From Alteribacillus sp041949975 (GTDB lineage Bacteria; Bacillota; Bacilli; Bacillales; Marinococcaceae), in the NCBI RefSeq assembly GCF_041949975.1, contig NZ_JBHFQG010000024.1, forward strand, positions 1-56,998: a stretch of DNA of 56,998 bases, written 5' to 3'. Below, one piece after another: positions 1 through 8,629 of the stretch (positions are counted from its first letter, which is position 1; each line of letters starts with the position of its first letter). The translations under genes and the position numbers were made by a program. The notes under the pieces were generated by a model. It had not been told where the DNA came from. It saw only the letters and a list, made by a program, of their open reading frames with translations, and did no database searches.

Positions 1-226
1 CATACCAATAGAGCATCCGTGCCTGGGTGCCGGTCGTTTTCCCGACGGTTTTGTATCCCGCCTGCGTGAGAACCCCGGTAACTAATCTAGTTACTGTGGA
101 TTTGCCGCGGATTCCGTTGATATTAATGCGAATCGGAACTGCAGCAATGTTCTTGTAGTGCTTGCGGCGTTCCACCACGCCAAAAGTAAGTAATAAGAGA
201 ATAAAAAAAGCAATTAGATAGAGCAT
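1..226 (-). CDS. pgsB: Poly-gamma-glutamate synthase PgsB/CapB, N-terminal part (cut by window edge)
   Basis: The minus strand encodes 75 codons running off the left edge. They start MLYLIAFFILLLLTFGVVE, a single membrane anchor, followed by a basic stretch and the segment PIRININGIRGKSTVTRL at about residues 37-54. This holds the GxxGKST nucleotide-binding loop typical of PgsB/CapB, the amide ligase that polymerises glutamate into poly-gamma-glutamate at the membrane. The next segment, GYKTVGKTTGT, also fits the family. The ATG at 226 has a good AAGGAG site 7 bases upstream. The rest of the pgs/cap operon would lie outside the window. Poly-gamma-glutamate can serve as capsule or, in alkaliphiles, as acidic wall polymer. 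The three plus-strand hydrolases that follow may act on the product. The family assignment is firm; the polymer role in this organism is inferred. Confidence 0.9.
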   Translation of the reverse strand, partial: MLYLIAFFILLLLTFGVVERRKHYKNIAAVPIRININGIRGKSTVTRLVTGVLTQAGYKTVGKTTGTQARMLYWY

Positions 227-1128
227 ACACGTACTCCTTCATTATTTTTGCACTGATCTTAGGTGAACGGTCAAACTTATTTTCAAGCTGACACTTCACC
301 CATCCACCGTATGATATACAAGTGTTAGAAAAGCGTAAAGGTAAATAAATCCCATTATTACGGCTCGTATGATAGGAATATAATGGCTGGTTGTAATCCG
401 TTCTATTAGTAGAGAAAGAAGCTTCAACCACCGCTTTTAGTGGGTTTTAAGGAAAAAGCCGGGTGTGATTATCAGTTTTTGAGGTTTGTTTTTTATCAAA
501 AGTAATCCGTATTTATTCTCACGACAATTGCTTTAAGAAAGAAAGTGAACAAAGAAAATAGGAGTATATAAGTGAACACTTGTATCCAGTTAAAAAGAAT
601 TAAAAAGGTTAAAATAAAGGGGGATAAAGGAAGTTACACTAGGGATTTTATTTCATGGAATAGGAGGAATGTAAAATATAAAATACAGTAGATAAAACAG
701 ATAATGAACTGGTATTAATAGGTTTAAAGGGGGGTTAGCTGAAAAATTAATAGAAGATAGGTATAAATTCGTTTTATAATCAACGATTTTTAAATAGGTA
801 CAAATACACGTAAACTTAGTAATGGGACTATTAATCAAAAAACTTTTTATAGCTCTTATGGCACTCATTTTTTGGTGGGATTCTGTTTTGAGAGAGTTCT
901 TGTTTTTTCTGTACTATATAAGAATCACATTATAAACCTTGATTTAATAGAAATTTTCTCAATTAAACAATGAAATGAATTTAAGTCACAAGATCTTATA
1001 ATATTAAGAATATAGTCATTATTTTTATCATAATAATTTTTAATTGTTTCTAAAGTCCTCATCAATTATACTTATTATGAAAAGGTAGATGTTGTCTTTT
1101 TTTATTTATATAATTAGGGGGAGAATGG
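227..1128. other. Divergent intergenic region, about 900 bp, no gene supported
   Basis: This AT-rich stretch separates pgsB (minus) from the SLH hydrolase gene (plus). Short open frames exist on the minus strand (653-868 and 123-431), but they have no ribosome binding site and low-complexity composition, and one overlaps the true pgsB start in another frame. The promoters of both divergent genes must lie here. I could not identify convincing -35/-10 pairs or a clear operator. Confidence 0.5.
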
Positions 1129-2490
1129 TTGAAAAGATTCATACCTTGGTGTTTTTTGTTACAATTTTTGAAATTTTTTCCATTTAATCGAAGTGCAGCA
1201 TATGCGGAGGTTGATTTGAATAACTTAAACAGTTTGCATATAGAAAATCGTTTGCTGGAGTTTATTCTTCCATATGAAGATTCTTTTTCTCAGAATTCTT
1301 ATCAGGGGGATATAAATACAGATATCCCCTTTACGATTAAGGAGGGGAGTATACCGATCTTGGTTTCTGCTCCTCATGCTACAGAGCATTTGCGGGAAGG
1401 GAATGTGAAAAAAGCAGACATTTATACAGGCAGTATTTCTGCCATTCTACATGAATTAACCGGAAGCTATCTCATTCAGTCTTCCGGGTTCTCCGAAGAC
1501 CCGAATTATATCGAAGCTGGAGATTACAAACAAGCGTTAAAACAGATCGTTGAAGAAAACGATATCAAATATGTTATCGATTTACATGGAAGCGCCCGGC
1601 ACCGGGACTTTAATATTGATCTAGGGACAATAAACGGCCAATCTATTAAAAATAGTGCTTTGCAAAAGATAAAATATAGATTTGAAAGTAATGGAATCGA
1701 TAAAGTTGCGGTCGATCACACCTTTTCCGGGTTAAGTGGGGGGACCATTGTTAATTATTCTGCGAATAACCTGGGTGTGGAAGCAGTCCAGCTGGAAATC
1801 AGCAGGGCATACAGAGACCCGAGAAATGATATGAATTCTTTTTATACTCTTTTACTTTCTTTAAACGAAATTATTAATGAATTAAACGATAATATAAATC
1901 AGGAAACGCTAGATTCTGAAATGACGTTTAATGATGTGCCGTTTTCTTTTTGGGGATGGAAAGATATTTATTTTGTATTTAAAAATAATTGGATGAAAGG
2001 ACAGACAGAAAGTACATTTTCTCCTAATGCTCATCTAACGAGAAGTCAAGCTGCTGTTACAATTGTACGGGCACTTGAGTTAGAAGCGAAAGAACCATTG
2101 AAGCAGTCCTTTGAGGATGTTTCCGAAGAATATTGGGCTTTTAAGGAAATTGAGATTGCCAGGCAGCATGGAATTATCGGCGGCTACAAAGACGGAACCT
2201 TTGGACCGGGTAATCGAATAACAAGAGAACAAATAGCAGCAATATTTGCCAAAACGATAGAAGATACTACACGTGCCAAACGTCCTGCATTTAAAAATGT
2301 CAACAGTAGCCGCTGGTCCTTTGATGCCATCATGAGTCTAAGTAAGAAAGGAATTATAAACGGCTATCAAGATAATACTTTCATTCCAGGCGGGTATGTG
2401 ACAAGGTCGCAATTGGCCTTTATGCTCCATCGGTATGCCCAACACAGGAGAGAAATTAAAGATTATGATGGAATATTTTGGGATAAATGA
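1129..2490 (+). CDS. Secreted SLH-anchored N-formylglutamate amidohydrolase-like enzyme
   Basis: A 453-residue protein with a signal peptide (residues 1-26, ending SAAYA). Its catalytic-type domain, about residues 60-260, contains PHATEH and VIDLHGSA, the metal-binding His motifs of the N-formylglutamate amidohydrolase (HutG-like, PF05013) family. Three C-terminal S-layer homology (SLH) modules follow, about residues 270-445, each ending in a GYxDxTFxPxxxxTR-like segment. SLH modules bind pyruvylated secondary wall polymer, so the enzyme should sit on the cell surface. That location makes a histidine-degradation role unlikely. With pgsB next door, hydrolysis of gamma-glutamyl polymers is a reasonable inference but not shown. 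The start is TTG at 1129, 5-8 bases after GGGGGAGA; an ATG at 1125 is out of frame. The next gene follows after 33 bp, suggesting an operon. Confidence 0.8.
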   Translation: MKRFIPWCFLLQFLKFFPFNRSAAYAEVDLNNLNSLHIENRLLEFILPYEDSFSQNSYQGDINTDIPFTIKEGSIPILVSAPHATEHLREGNVKKADIYTGSISAILHELTGSYLIQSSGFSEDPNYIEAGDYKQALKQIVEENDIKYVIDLHGSARHRDFNIDLGTINGQSIKNSALQKIKYRFESNGIDKVAVDHTFSGLSGGTIVNYSANNLGVEAVQLEISRAYRDPRNDMNSFYTLLLSLNEIINELNDNINQETLDSEMTFNDVPFSFWGWKDIYFVFKNNWMKGQTESTFSPNAHLTRSQAAVTIVRALELEAKEPLKQSFEDVSEEYWAFKEIEIARQHGIIGGYKDGTFGPGNRITREQIAAIFAKTIEDTTRAKRPAFKNVNSSRWSFDAIMSLSKKGIINGYQDNTFIPGGYVTRSQLAFMLHRYAQHRREIKDYDGIFWDK

Positions 2491-2523
2491 TTCAAAAAGA
2501 ATCTTCAAGGAGGGCTGTTCATT

Positions 2524-4833
2524 TTGGTTAGGGTCAATGTCACTTACTTGCTGTTGTGCTTATTGTTGTTCTATTCTCAGCCTACTTACGCTCAAGACCC
2601 AGCAGCAGATAAGGCCTTAGAAATGGTTGGAGAAAATGAAGAGAACTTTATTACATCAGAGTTTGTGCAATATGTTTATGAAGAAGCAAAAGGAATCAGT
2701 CTGCCGCGAAGTGCAAGGGATCAGCGTGCGTTAGGTGAAGAAATTGAAAAAGAGGATCTGGAGGCAGGAGATGTTGTATTTTTTCAAGGTTCCTCTTTAA
2801 TGTCTGGGATTTATCTTGACAACGGTCGTTTTATCATTGTTACTAGTGAGGGAATTTCCGAAAGAAATATGGAGACCAGTGCCTATTGGTCGGAGGCTTA
2901 TCAGGAGTCGAACCGTTATACAGAGGAGAATACAGCCATAGATGATCCAGCCGGTCAAATGGCGTTAGACAGCGTCGGGGAAAACAGACAGGACTTTATA
3001 ACCTCAGAATTTGTTCAGTATGTTTACGACGCAGCAAAAGGAATCTCACTTCCAAGAGCTGCGAGTGATCAATGGATATTAGGAGAAGAAGTAGAGCAAG
3101 AGAAATTGCAGGCAGGAGATGTAGTTTTCTTTCAAGGAACATATTTAATGTCTGGAATTTATATTAAAAATGGTCGTTTTGTGATTGTGACCAGTGAGGG
3201 CATTTCGGAAAGAAATATGGAAACGAGCGCTTATTGGTCAGAAGCATATAGAGGGGCGAAAAGATATTCAGAGAATGCTGCAGACCCTGTGACTTCAAAC
3301 AATGAAATTGTGGAAAAAGCCAGGTCTCTTATTGGCAGTCCTTATAATCGAAAAGGAGATGATCCGGAGGAAGGGTTTAATTCCGGGGCGTTTGTTTACT
3401 ATGTTTATAAGGAAGTAACAGGAAGCTGGCTTTCTAAGTTATCATCGCCGCAGCTTGAAGCAGGCATTGAAATAGAAAGAGAAGACTTAGAGCCTGGTGA
3501 TTTAGTATTTTTCGAAGGCAATGAAGATGAAATCATATCGGGAATTTACACGGGGAATGATCAATTTATTACTGCTTCTTCTTCAGGAGTTCAGGAGCGG
3601 CATATGGAGTACCACACGTATTATGCAGAACGGTTTTTAGGAGCAGCTCGCTATCCAGAAGAGGTACTGGAAAAATCCAATCCAAACACCTATGCCGCTC
3701 ATGAAAACCCGGTTATTCAAGAAGCAATTCAATATATGGGAACTCCCTATTTAATGACAGGAAGCACCCTGGATGCATTTGATTGTTCTTTTCTCATTCA
3801 AACAGCTTTTCGGGATGCAAAAGATGTGTTTTTACCTAGAATTAGTTACAGGCAATGGGAAGTTGGGAAGACAATTTTACCAGCAGGCACGGATATTAAC
3901 CAGATTGAATTGGATAAACAAGTGCAGCCTGGAGACGTTCTTTATTTTTCTGGAACATGGCAAGAAGGAATTTCTCACACAGCCATTTATTTAGGAGACA
4001 ATCATATTATTCATGCCACTGGCGAAGAGGGTCAAACAACTATTTCTTATATGAGTGAATATTGGCGTGATCATTTTATCGGAGCCAAGCGATTTGATGA
4101 CTTAACCATAAATTATGAAAATGATGCAGTTTTTGAAGCCTATCAATTATTAGGCACAGAATATAATCTTGGCGGAAATACTCCAGAAGAAGGCTTTGAT
4201 ACTGGAAGTTTCGTTCAATATGTATATAAAGAAGGTTTACAATATGACCTGCCTCGTTACGGCAGTCAGCAATGGGAGGAAGGTACAGAAATTTCATTGG
4301 AAGAAGCCAACCCTGGCGACCTCTTATTTTTTGAAGGATCGAGCATAATCCCTGCGATTTATATTGGCAGCAATCAAATGATTGTTGCTACGCAATCAAA
4401 TGGAGTATCCGTTATCGATCTGACTACAAGCTCGTATTGGCCGCCTCGTTACTTTGGTGCTAGAACCTATGAAAAAGAGGAAGCTGAGAGTGTGGATGCT
4501 CAAATTGCAGAAAGTTACGTAGGAGAAGCATTTGAGGGTACCTCCTCTGAGTTTATTCAGAAAATATTCAAGGAAGGTTCCGGCAAAGAGCTATCCTCCA
4601 ATATTGAAACGCTCCGGGAAAATGGAGATGAAATTCATGTTGAGGAACTAGAGAGAGGAGACCTCATGTTCTTTGGAGATGAAAACGGCGGAGATACTCC
4701 TGTCTTTGCTGCTATTTATCTCGATGATGGACATTTTGTAACGGTCAATGAAGGAGAAGTAGTCCAAGAATCTATGAATGATGATAGTGAGTGGATCGAC
4801 AGATTATTAGAAGGAAGAAAATATACAGATTAA
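2524..4833 (+). CDS. Secreted six-module NlpC/P60-like protein with one intact catalytic module
   Basis: A 769-residue protein with a signal peptide (about 1-23, ending TYAQ) and six tandem modules of about 120 residues. Each keeps the NlpC/P60 scaffold: LPR..xxQ, PGD(V/L)xFF, GIYxxxxxfI and a closing Yxx..YxGAxRY. Only the fourth module has the Cys-His-His catalytic set: C421 in FDCSF, H485 in GISHTAIY and H497 in IIHATG. In the other five the Cys is Thr or Ser, or is absent (ITSEF, NSGAF, DTGSF, TSSEF), and the His of HxxIY is lost. Multi-module NlpC/P60 proteins include the gamma-PGA hydrolase PgdS and DL-endopeptidases of the cell wall. The five degenerate modules may bind substrate. The TTG start at 2524 follows AAGGAGGGC. 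It probably shares a transcript with the SLH gene and ends before a strong terminator. Confidence 0.85.
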   Translation: MVRVNVTYLLLCLLLFYSQPTYAQDPAADKALEMVGENEENFITSEFVQYVYEEAKGISLPRSARDQRALGEEIEKEDLEAGDVVFFQGSSLMSGIYLDNGRFIIVTSEGISERNMETSAYWSEAYQESNRYTEENTAIDDPAGQMALDSVGENRQDFITSEFVQYVYDAAKGISLPRAASDQWILGEEVEQEKLQAGDVVFFQGTYLMSGIYIKNGRFVIVTSEGISERNMETSAYWSEAYRGAKRYSENAADPVTSNNEIVEKARSLIGSPYNRKGDDPEEGFNSGAFVYYVYKEVTGSWLSKLSSPQLEAGIEIEREDLEPGDLVFFEGNEDEIISGIYTGNDQFITASSSGVQERHMEYHTYYAERFLGAARYPEEVLEKSNPNTYAAHENPVIQEAIQYMGTPYLMTGSTLDAFDCSFLIQTAFRDAKDVFLPRISYRQWEVGKTILPAGTDINQIELDKQVQPGDVLYFSGTWQEGISHTAIYLGDNHIIHATGEEGQTTISYMSEYWRDHFIGAKRFDDLTINYENDAVFEAYQLLGTEYNLGGNTPEEGFDTGSFVQYVYKEGLQYDLPRYGSQQWEEGTEISLEEANPGDLLFFEGSSIIPAIYIGSNQMIVATQSNGVSVIDLTTSSYWPPRYFGARTYEKEEAESVDAQIAESYVGEAFEGTSSEFIQKIFKEGSGKELSSNIETLRENGDEIHVEELERGDLMFFGDENGGDTPVFAAIYLDDGHFVTVNEGEVVQESMNDDSEWIDRLLEGRKYTD

Positions 4834-4872
4834 AAGAGTTATGCATAGATTTTTAAAAGCCCTAGCATGGTA

Positions 4873-4917
4873 ACCAGCCGGTCGTAAAATAAATGACGAC
4901 CGGCTGGTTTTGTTTTA
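4873..4917 (+). terminator. Rho-independent terminator after the NlpC/P60 gene
   Basis: A perfect 14-bp stem, AACCAGCCGGTCGT at 4873-4886 with its complement at 4897-4910, closes a 10-base loop and is followed by TTGTTTT. It ends the SLH-NlpC/P60 transcript. Confidence 0.9.
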
Positions 4918-4952
4918 CAACAATCCGACAAGCAGGTAACTGGAACTTCAAG

Positions 4953-5264
4953 ATCCTAGCTTGGTTACCGCTCCTCCTTGCATTCTCCAGTTCCGGGTAT
5001 CAAACACTCTTCTTGATGACCGTTCCAACTTGCTTTCTTTTGTTTTGAGCACCAAAAGCATTCCATGGTTACCGTGCCGCTTTTCTTTTTCCTGTTCCGG
5101 GGACTAAGAACCTTTCTTAATGAACATTCTGCCATGCTTCCTCCGGTTTTGACTCCCAAGAGCCTTCCTTGGCTGAGGCTTCATCTTTCTTTCTCCTGTC
5201 TTGGGCTTCAAGTTCCTTGCTTGGCGAAGAAGGCACAGGATCGCGCTAAAACTGTAAGCAAGGA
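4953..5264. repeat. Diverged tandem repeat array, 52/104-bp period
   Basis: Three 104-bp units (4953-5056, 5057-5160, 5161-5264) align without gaps on shared blocks. GGTTACCG recurs at 4963 and 5067, with GGCTGAGG in register at 5171. GTTCCGGG recurs at 4990 and 5094, with GTCTTGGG in register at 5198. Each unit splits into two related halves of about 52 bp, for example CTTGGTTACCGCTCC against CTTGATGACCGTTCC in unit 1, so the base unit is about 52 bp in roughly six copies. The third unit is the most diverged. Neither 52 nor 104 is a multiple of three, so the array is not a coding repeat. It fills the space between the terminator and the carboxypeptidase gene. No function is assigned. Confidence 0.75.
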
Positions 5265-5419
5265 AGATTGGGCATTAAAAAAGTTAAATGGTACAACCTT
5301 TTATTACTTATTAACCAGGACATAACCATAGAAATTTTATATTTTTTTTAAAATGGTAGGAATTTGAAATAGTTATTGTTGAAAATATAAACGAAAATTC
5401 CAAATGGGAGGGATTTACA

Positions 5420-6487
5420 TTGAAAAAGGTGATTAAAACAGGGATGATCTCGGTATTATCTTTATCCTTATTAGCAGCACCATCTTTCACTCACACTGTT
5501 ACTGCTGTTGGAAGCGGACCAGAGGTAAATGAAAATCAAGAGGTTAAAATTGAACGGTTAACAAGCTACGAAGAAATGGTAAAAAAATTAGATCGTGTAA
5601 ACAAGAAAGTAGATCACATGTCAGTAGAAGTTATTGGCGAGTCTGTAAAAGGACGTGACCTTCACCTGGTAAAGTTTGGGGATGATGAGAATAACCCGAC
5701 ATTATTATTACTAACTCAGCAGCATGGAAATGAACCCTTGTTAACAGAATCTGTGCTAAAAGTTATTCAAGAACTTTCAGCTAACAGCAAAGAAGTAAAA
5801 AACTTATTAGATCAGGTAAATATTTTATTTGTGCCGCGTTTAAATCCTGATGGAGCAGAGGGAGATGTCGATTGGGATTCTTCTCATCTGCAAGGGGGTG
5901 GCCAGCAGACGCGGAACAATGCAAATGGAATTAATTTAAACCGCACTCATAATTCGCTCTCCCAGCCGGAAACAAGAGCGCTGCATGAAAATGTACTGGA
6001 GCAATATGATATTGATTATGCCATTGATTTGCACCACCAGGTAGCCAATCGTGCAATTGATAACGAAGGGAAAGAAGAACTTGTGTCGGGAGCAATGCTG
6101 TTCCCGACCGCAAGCGGAGTCTCAGATGAAGTTCTGGAAAGCTCCAAAAAACTGGGAGCTGTGGTGAACGAGGCCGTAGAAAAAAAGGGATATAGCACGC
6201 TAGCTCGTTATAATGTGATGAATACCTTAACATCAAATGCTAGAAATCATTTTGCCGCCCATTATGATATTCCTACCATTCTTTTTGAAAATAGAGGACT
6301 ATCTGATTCTCCTAATACCTCCTCCATTTTAGGGCAAAAAAGCAGCGGTTACTTAATAGGTCAGGGGAAAGTTGTAATAATGGCAGCTATCAAAGCTATA
6401 GCTGATCAATCAATTGAAGATGCGAATATTAGTATTTGGGACTCTTTGCCGGAGCAATATACAGTAGAGGATGATAATGGAGAATAG
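5420..6487 (+). CDS. Secreted M14-family zinc carboxypeptidase
   Basis: A 355-residue exported protein with a signal peptide at about residues 1-30. The M14 metallopeptidase core shows the zinc motif HxxE (H102 and E105 in QQHGNEP), the third ligand H205 in AIDLHH, the substrate-binding segment NLNR (172-175) and the catalytic Glu E290 in TILFENRG. The family removes C-terminal amino acids or cleaves gamma-D-glutamyl bonds in peptidoglycan. The third position in a row of secreted hydrolases next to pgsB suggests a wall or gamma-glutamyl substrate, but this is inferred. The TTG start at 5420 lies behind GGGAGGG (5406-5412), so all three hydrolases start with TTG. It is separated from the preceding gene by a terminator and the repeat array and probably has its own promoter, which I could not pinpoint. 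Confidence 0.88.
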   Translation: MKKVIKTGMISVLSLSLLAAPSFTHTVTAVGSGPEVNENQEVKIERLTSYEEMVKKLDRVNKKVDHMSVEVIGESVKGRDLHLVKFGDDENNPTLLLLTQQHGNEPLLTESVLKVIQELSANSKEVKNLLDQVNILFVPRLNPDGAEGDVDWDSSHLQGGGQQTRNNANGINLNRTHNSLSQPETRALHENVLEQYDIDYAIDLHHQVANRAIDNEGKEELVSGAMLFPTASGVSDEVLESSKKLGAVVNEAVEKKGYSTLARYNVMNTLTSNARNHFAAHYDIPTILFENRGLSDSPNTSSILGQKSSGYLIGQGKVVIMAAIKAIADQSIEDANISIWDSLPEQYTVEDDNGE

Positions 6488-6499
6488 ATAATAACGTAT

Positions 6500-6537
6500 A
6501 AGCCCCCTTTGGCCTCAACAGTGCTAGAGGGGGCTTT
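6500..6537. terminator. Terminator between carboxypeptidase and RND remnant
   Basis: A 9-bp stem, AAGCCCCCT at 6500-6508 with AGGGGGCTT at 6528-6536, has a loop of 19 bases. It can serve the carboxypeptidase transcript; on the minus strand it lies where the RND remnant should end. Confidence 0.8.
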
Positions 6538-6999
6538 ATGGTTATACAGCAGTTTCTTTTTCTTCCTTGTTCTTTTTCTCAACCCTGTGCCCGCAGCTGT
6601 AAACAGTCTATACGCAGCAGGGATAAGAAGCAAAGTGATAAGAGAAGCAAATAGGAGCCCGGAAATTATCACTATTGCCATTGAAGCTTGATAGTTTCCA
6701 GTTGTGCCTGAGGCCAATACTAACGGAAGCATTCCTCCTGCAGTGGTTAACGTTGTCATTAATACAGGCCGGATACGGTTTCTCCCAGCTTCTATGAGAG
6801 CTTCTGTCACACTAAACTGCTGCCTGCGAATCTGGTTGGTTCGATCAATAAGAAGAATAGCGTTGTTTAAGACAATTCCAATCAGCATAATGACACCCGT
6901 GCCGGACATAATACTTAGCTCACGCTGAGTGATTAACAGACCTAAGACAGCTCCGACAATAGTCGCCGGAATGACATAATAGGATGTACCAGGTTGATT
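6538..6999 (-). pseudogene. Remnant of an RND (AcrB/HAE1-type) efflux pump, C-terminal part only
   Basis: The minus strand encodes a recognisable piece of the second membrane half of an RND efflux permease. It contains MSGTGVIMLIGIVLNNAIL, then a helix with RNRIRPVLMTTLTTAGGMLPL, then a final membrane segment ending in LLLIPAAYRLF. In full proteins of about 1,000 residues this lies close to the C-terminus. Upstream of about 6999 the similarity stops abruptly and the frame closes near 7045, so more than 80 percent of the gene is missing. At the other end the frame reads through the terminator and into the carboxypeptidase gene on the opposite strand, which indicates that the natural stop is also lost. 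It is almost certainly non-functional. Confidence 0.75.
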
Positions 7000-7096
7000 A
7001 AATAATAAAATGAAAAAGAAGGAATAAGGATATATATATCCGAATTATATTGCTAAATAATATTTTTGAAAAATCAGAAATGGTAGAAGGGCATAA

Positions 7097-8379
7097 ATGA
7101 ATATATTTACATCTCTTACGCTGAATGCCAAAGGCCTGCCGGACAAAAAAAGCACTTATCTTCCAAGAAAGAGAGTATACGTATAACGAATTTAATGACA
7201 CGGTCAATCAGCTCGCTCATGGGCTCATAAATCAAGGTATTAAAAAGAGTGACAAGGTTTCCCTTATGATGAAAAACTCTGATTATTTTGCTATTAGCTA
7301 TTTTGCCATAGCTAAGGCAGGGGGCGTGGTAGTACCTATTAATTTTCGATTGCTGGCAAAGGAAGCAGCTTATATTATTCATCAATCTGACAGCAAGTTA
7401 GTTCTTTGTGATAAAAGCGCAGAAGCAGTTGTGAAAGAAGCATAAGAAGATATAAGAGCTGTTCAGAAAATTATTGTGGCACCGCACGCAAACGTACCTA
7501 ACCACTTGTCATTTAATCAAATGCTGATCGGTCGAAAAGAGGAACCTCCAGTAGAAGTGATGAATAAAGATGATCTTCATATTTTATACACGTCCGGTAC
7601 CACTGGAAAGCCAAAAGGGGCATTATTTGATTAACTCAGGTCCCAAATGCAAAAGATTTTGATCTCTCTTCCGTTACTCGTTGTGCTTACGCACAGCTCC
7701 AATGTCCCCTGAATTAGGGAAACGAAGCATGGGGTTATTTGGTACGGATCAGTTTTACAATTTATGCGGATTAACGGAAGGCGGTTCTTCTGGTGTTTAT
7801 TTGTCTCCGGAAGACCATAAAGAAAAAATTGGAGCATCCGGTAAAACACCATTATTATTTACAGAAGTTAAGATTATCGGGGAAAATGGTGAATCCATTC
7901 AACCTGGAGAAGTAGGAGAAATGATCTTAAAGGGTGGTACAATCATGAAGGAGTACTATAATAAACCAGAAGAAACCAGAACAACTTTAAAAGATGGATG
8001 GCTCTATACAGAAGATTTAGCAACCATTGATGATGACGGGTTTATTTCCATCGTAGACCGAAGAAAGGATATGGTCATAACTGGTGGAGAAAATGTTTAT
8101 TCTGTCGAAGTAGAATATGCATTGGATGAACATCCTGCTGTGATCGAAAATGCAGTCATAGGCTCTTCTGATCCTCAATAGGGAGAGATTGTAACCAGTG
8201 TTGTTGTAACAGCACCGGAGACAAAAGTCACGGAAGAGGAACTGATTTAATTTTGTAAACAGCGGCTTGCCGGCTATAAAGTTCCAAAGAAGATTATTTT
8301 TACAGATCAGCTGCCAAGAAATGCATCTGGAAAAATTCAGAAGTTTAAACTACGCCAAGATCATACTGTTTCTTCCTGA
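7097..8379 (+). pseudogene. Decayed long-chain acyl-CoA synthetase (AMP-binding)
   Basis: Fragments in several frames reconstruct an AMP-forming acyl-CoA ligase. The start at 7097 gives MNIFTSLTLNAKGLPDKK, then a seven-A run near 7145-7151 shifts the frame. The next frame continues ALIFQEREYTYNEFND, is stopped by TAA at 7443, continues to the ATP-binding P-loop YTSGTTGKPKGA and is stopped again near 7632. A block of roughly 100-150 codons is then missing, and the C-terminal half follows from about 7645 with a further frameshift. Its motifs include DGWLYTEDLA and DRRKDMVITGGENVYS. TAG at 8179, in place of a usual Trp in DPQWGEIV, and TAA at 8248 interrupt the end, LPRNASGKIQKFKL. At least six lesions are visible. 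An original role in fatty acid or aromatic acid activation fits the neighbouring acyl-CoA dehydrogenase. Confidence 0.9.
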
Positions 8380-8414
8380 ATAAAGGATATTTTCAGAAAA
8401 GTGAATAAAAAACA

Positions 8415-8443
8415 TTGACAAAAATGTAAGCGTTTTATAACAT
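8415..8443 (+). promoter_or_regulatory. Promoter with overlapping cre site upstream of the acyl-CoA dehydrogenase
   Basis: A consensus -35 TTGACA lies at 8415-8420, with a possible -10 TAACAT 17 bp downstream. The spacer and -10 carry TGTAAGCGTTTTAT (8425-8438), which differs from the CcpA cre consensus TGWAANCGNTNWCA at one conserved base (A for C). CcpA bound here would occlude RNA polymerase. The site is predicted by pattern only. Confidence 0.55.
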
Positions 8444-8493
8444 GAACAGTAACATCAATAAAAATAATACCGATGGATTGTTAGAGTACGACT

Positions 8494-8576
8494 CCATTCC
8501 ACACCAGAATGGAATCTCGGATCTAAAAGCCAGTCCACCTTCCTTTAAGACTTGGGGAGAGGACTGGCTTTTTTGC
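8494..8576 (+). promoter_or_regulatory. Leader hairpin and intrinsic terminator ahead of the acyl-CoA dehydrogenase (possible attenuator)
   Basis: Downstream of the promoter at 8415 and upstream of the start at 8630 lies a small hairpin (CCATTC 8494-8499 with GAATGG 8507-8512, alternative ATTCC/GGAAT). A textbook terminator follows: AAAAGCCAGTCC at 8525-8536 pairs with GGACTGGCTTTT at 8561-8572 and is followed by more T. A terminator between promoter and gene suggests transcription attenuation. Alternatively it simply ended the decayed synthetase transcript. No known riboswitch class was recognised. Confidence 0.55.
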
Positions 8577-8629
8577 GTAGTTTTATAGGAGAGAAGGCAG
8601 ATATTAATAAAAAGAGGAGGAAGGTAAAA

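Noticed and set aside
653..868. 71-codon minus-strand frame in the pgsB upstream region
   Set aside because: Composition follows the AT-rich DNA, there is no ribosome binding site and it resembles no known protein.
4953..5264. Possible CRISPR array in the 52/104-bp repeats
   Set aside because: Units are diverged along their whole length, with no constant repeat alternating with unique spacers, and no cas genes are present.
4965..5325. Small frames on both strands in the repeat array
   Set aside because: The repeat period (52/104) breaks any reading frame between units, so these frames are not conserved as protein.
7443..8250. In-frame TAA/TAG codons as evidence of stop-codon recoding
   Set aside because: The same genes also carry frameshifts and deletions, and intact neighbours end normally with TAA, TAG and TGA; decay explains the pattern better.
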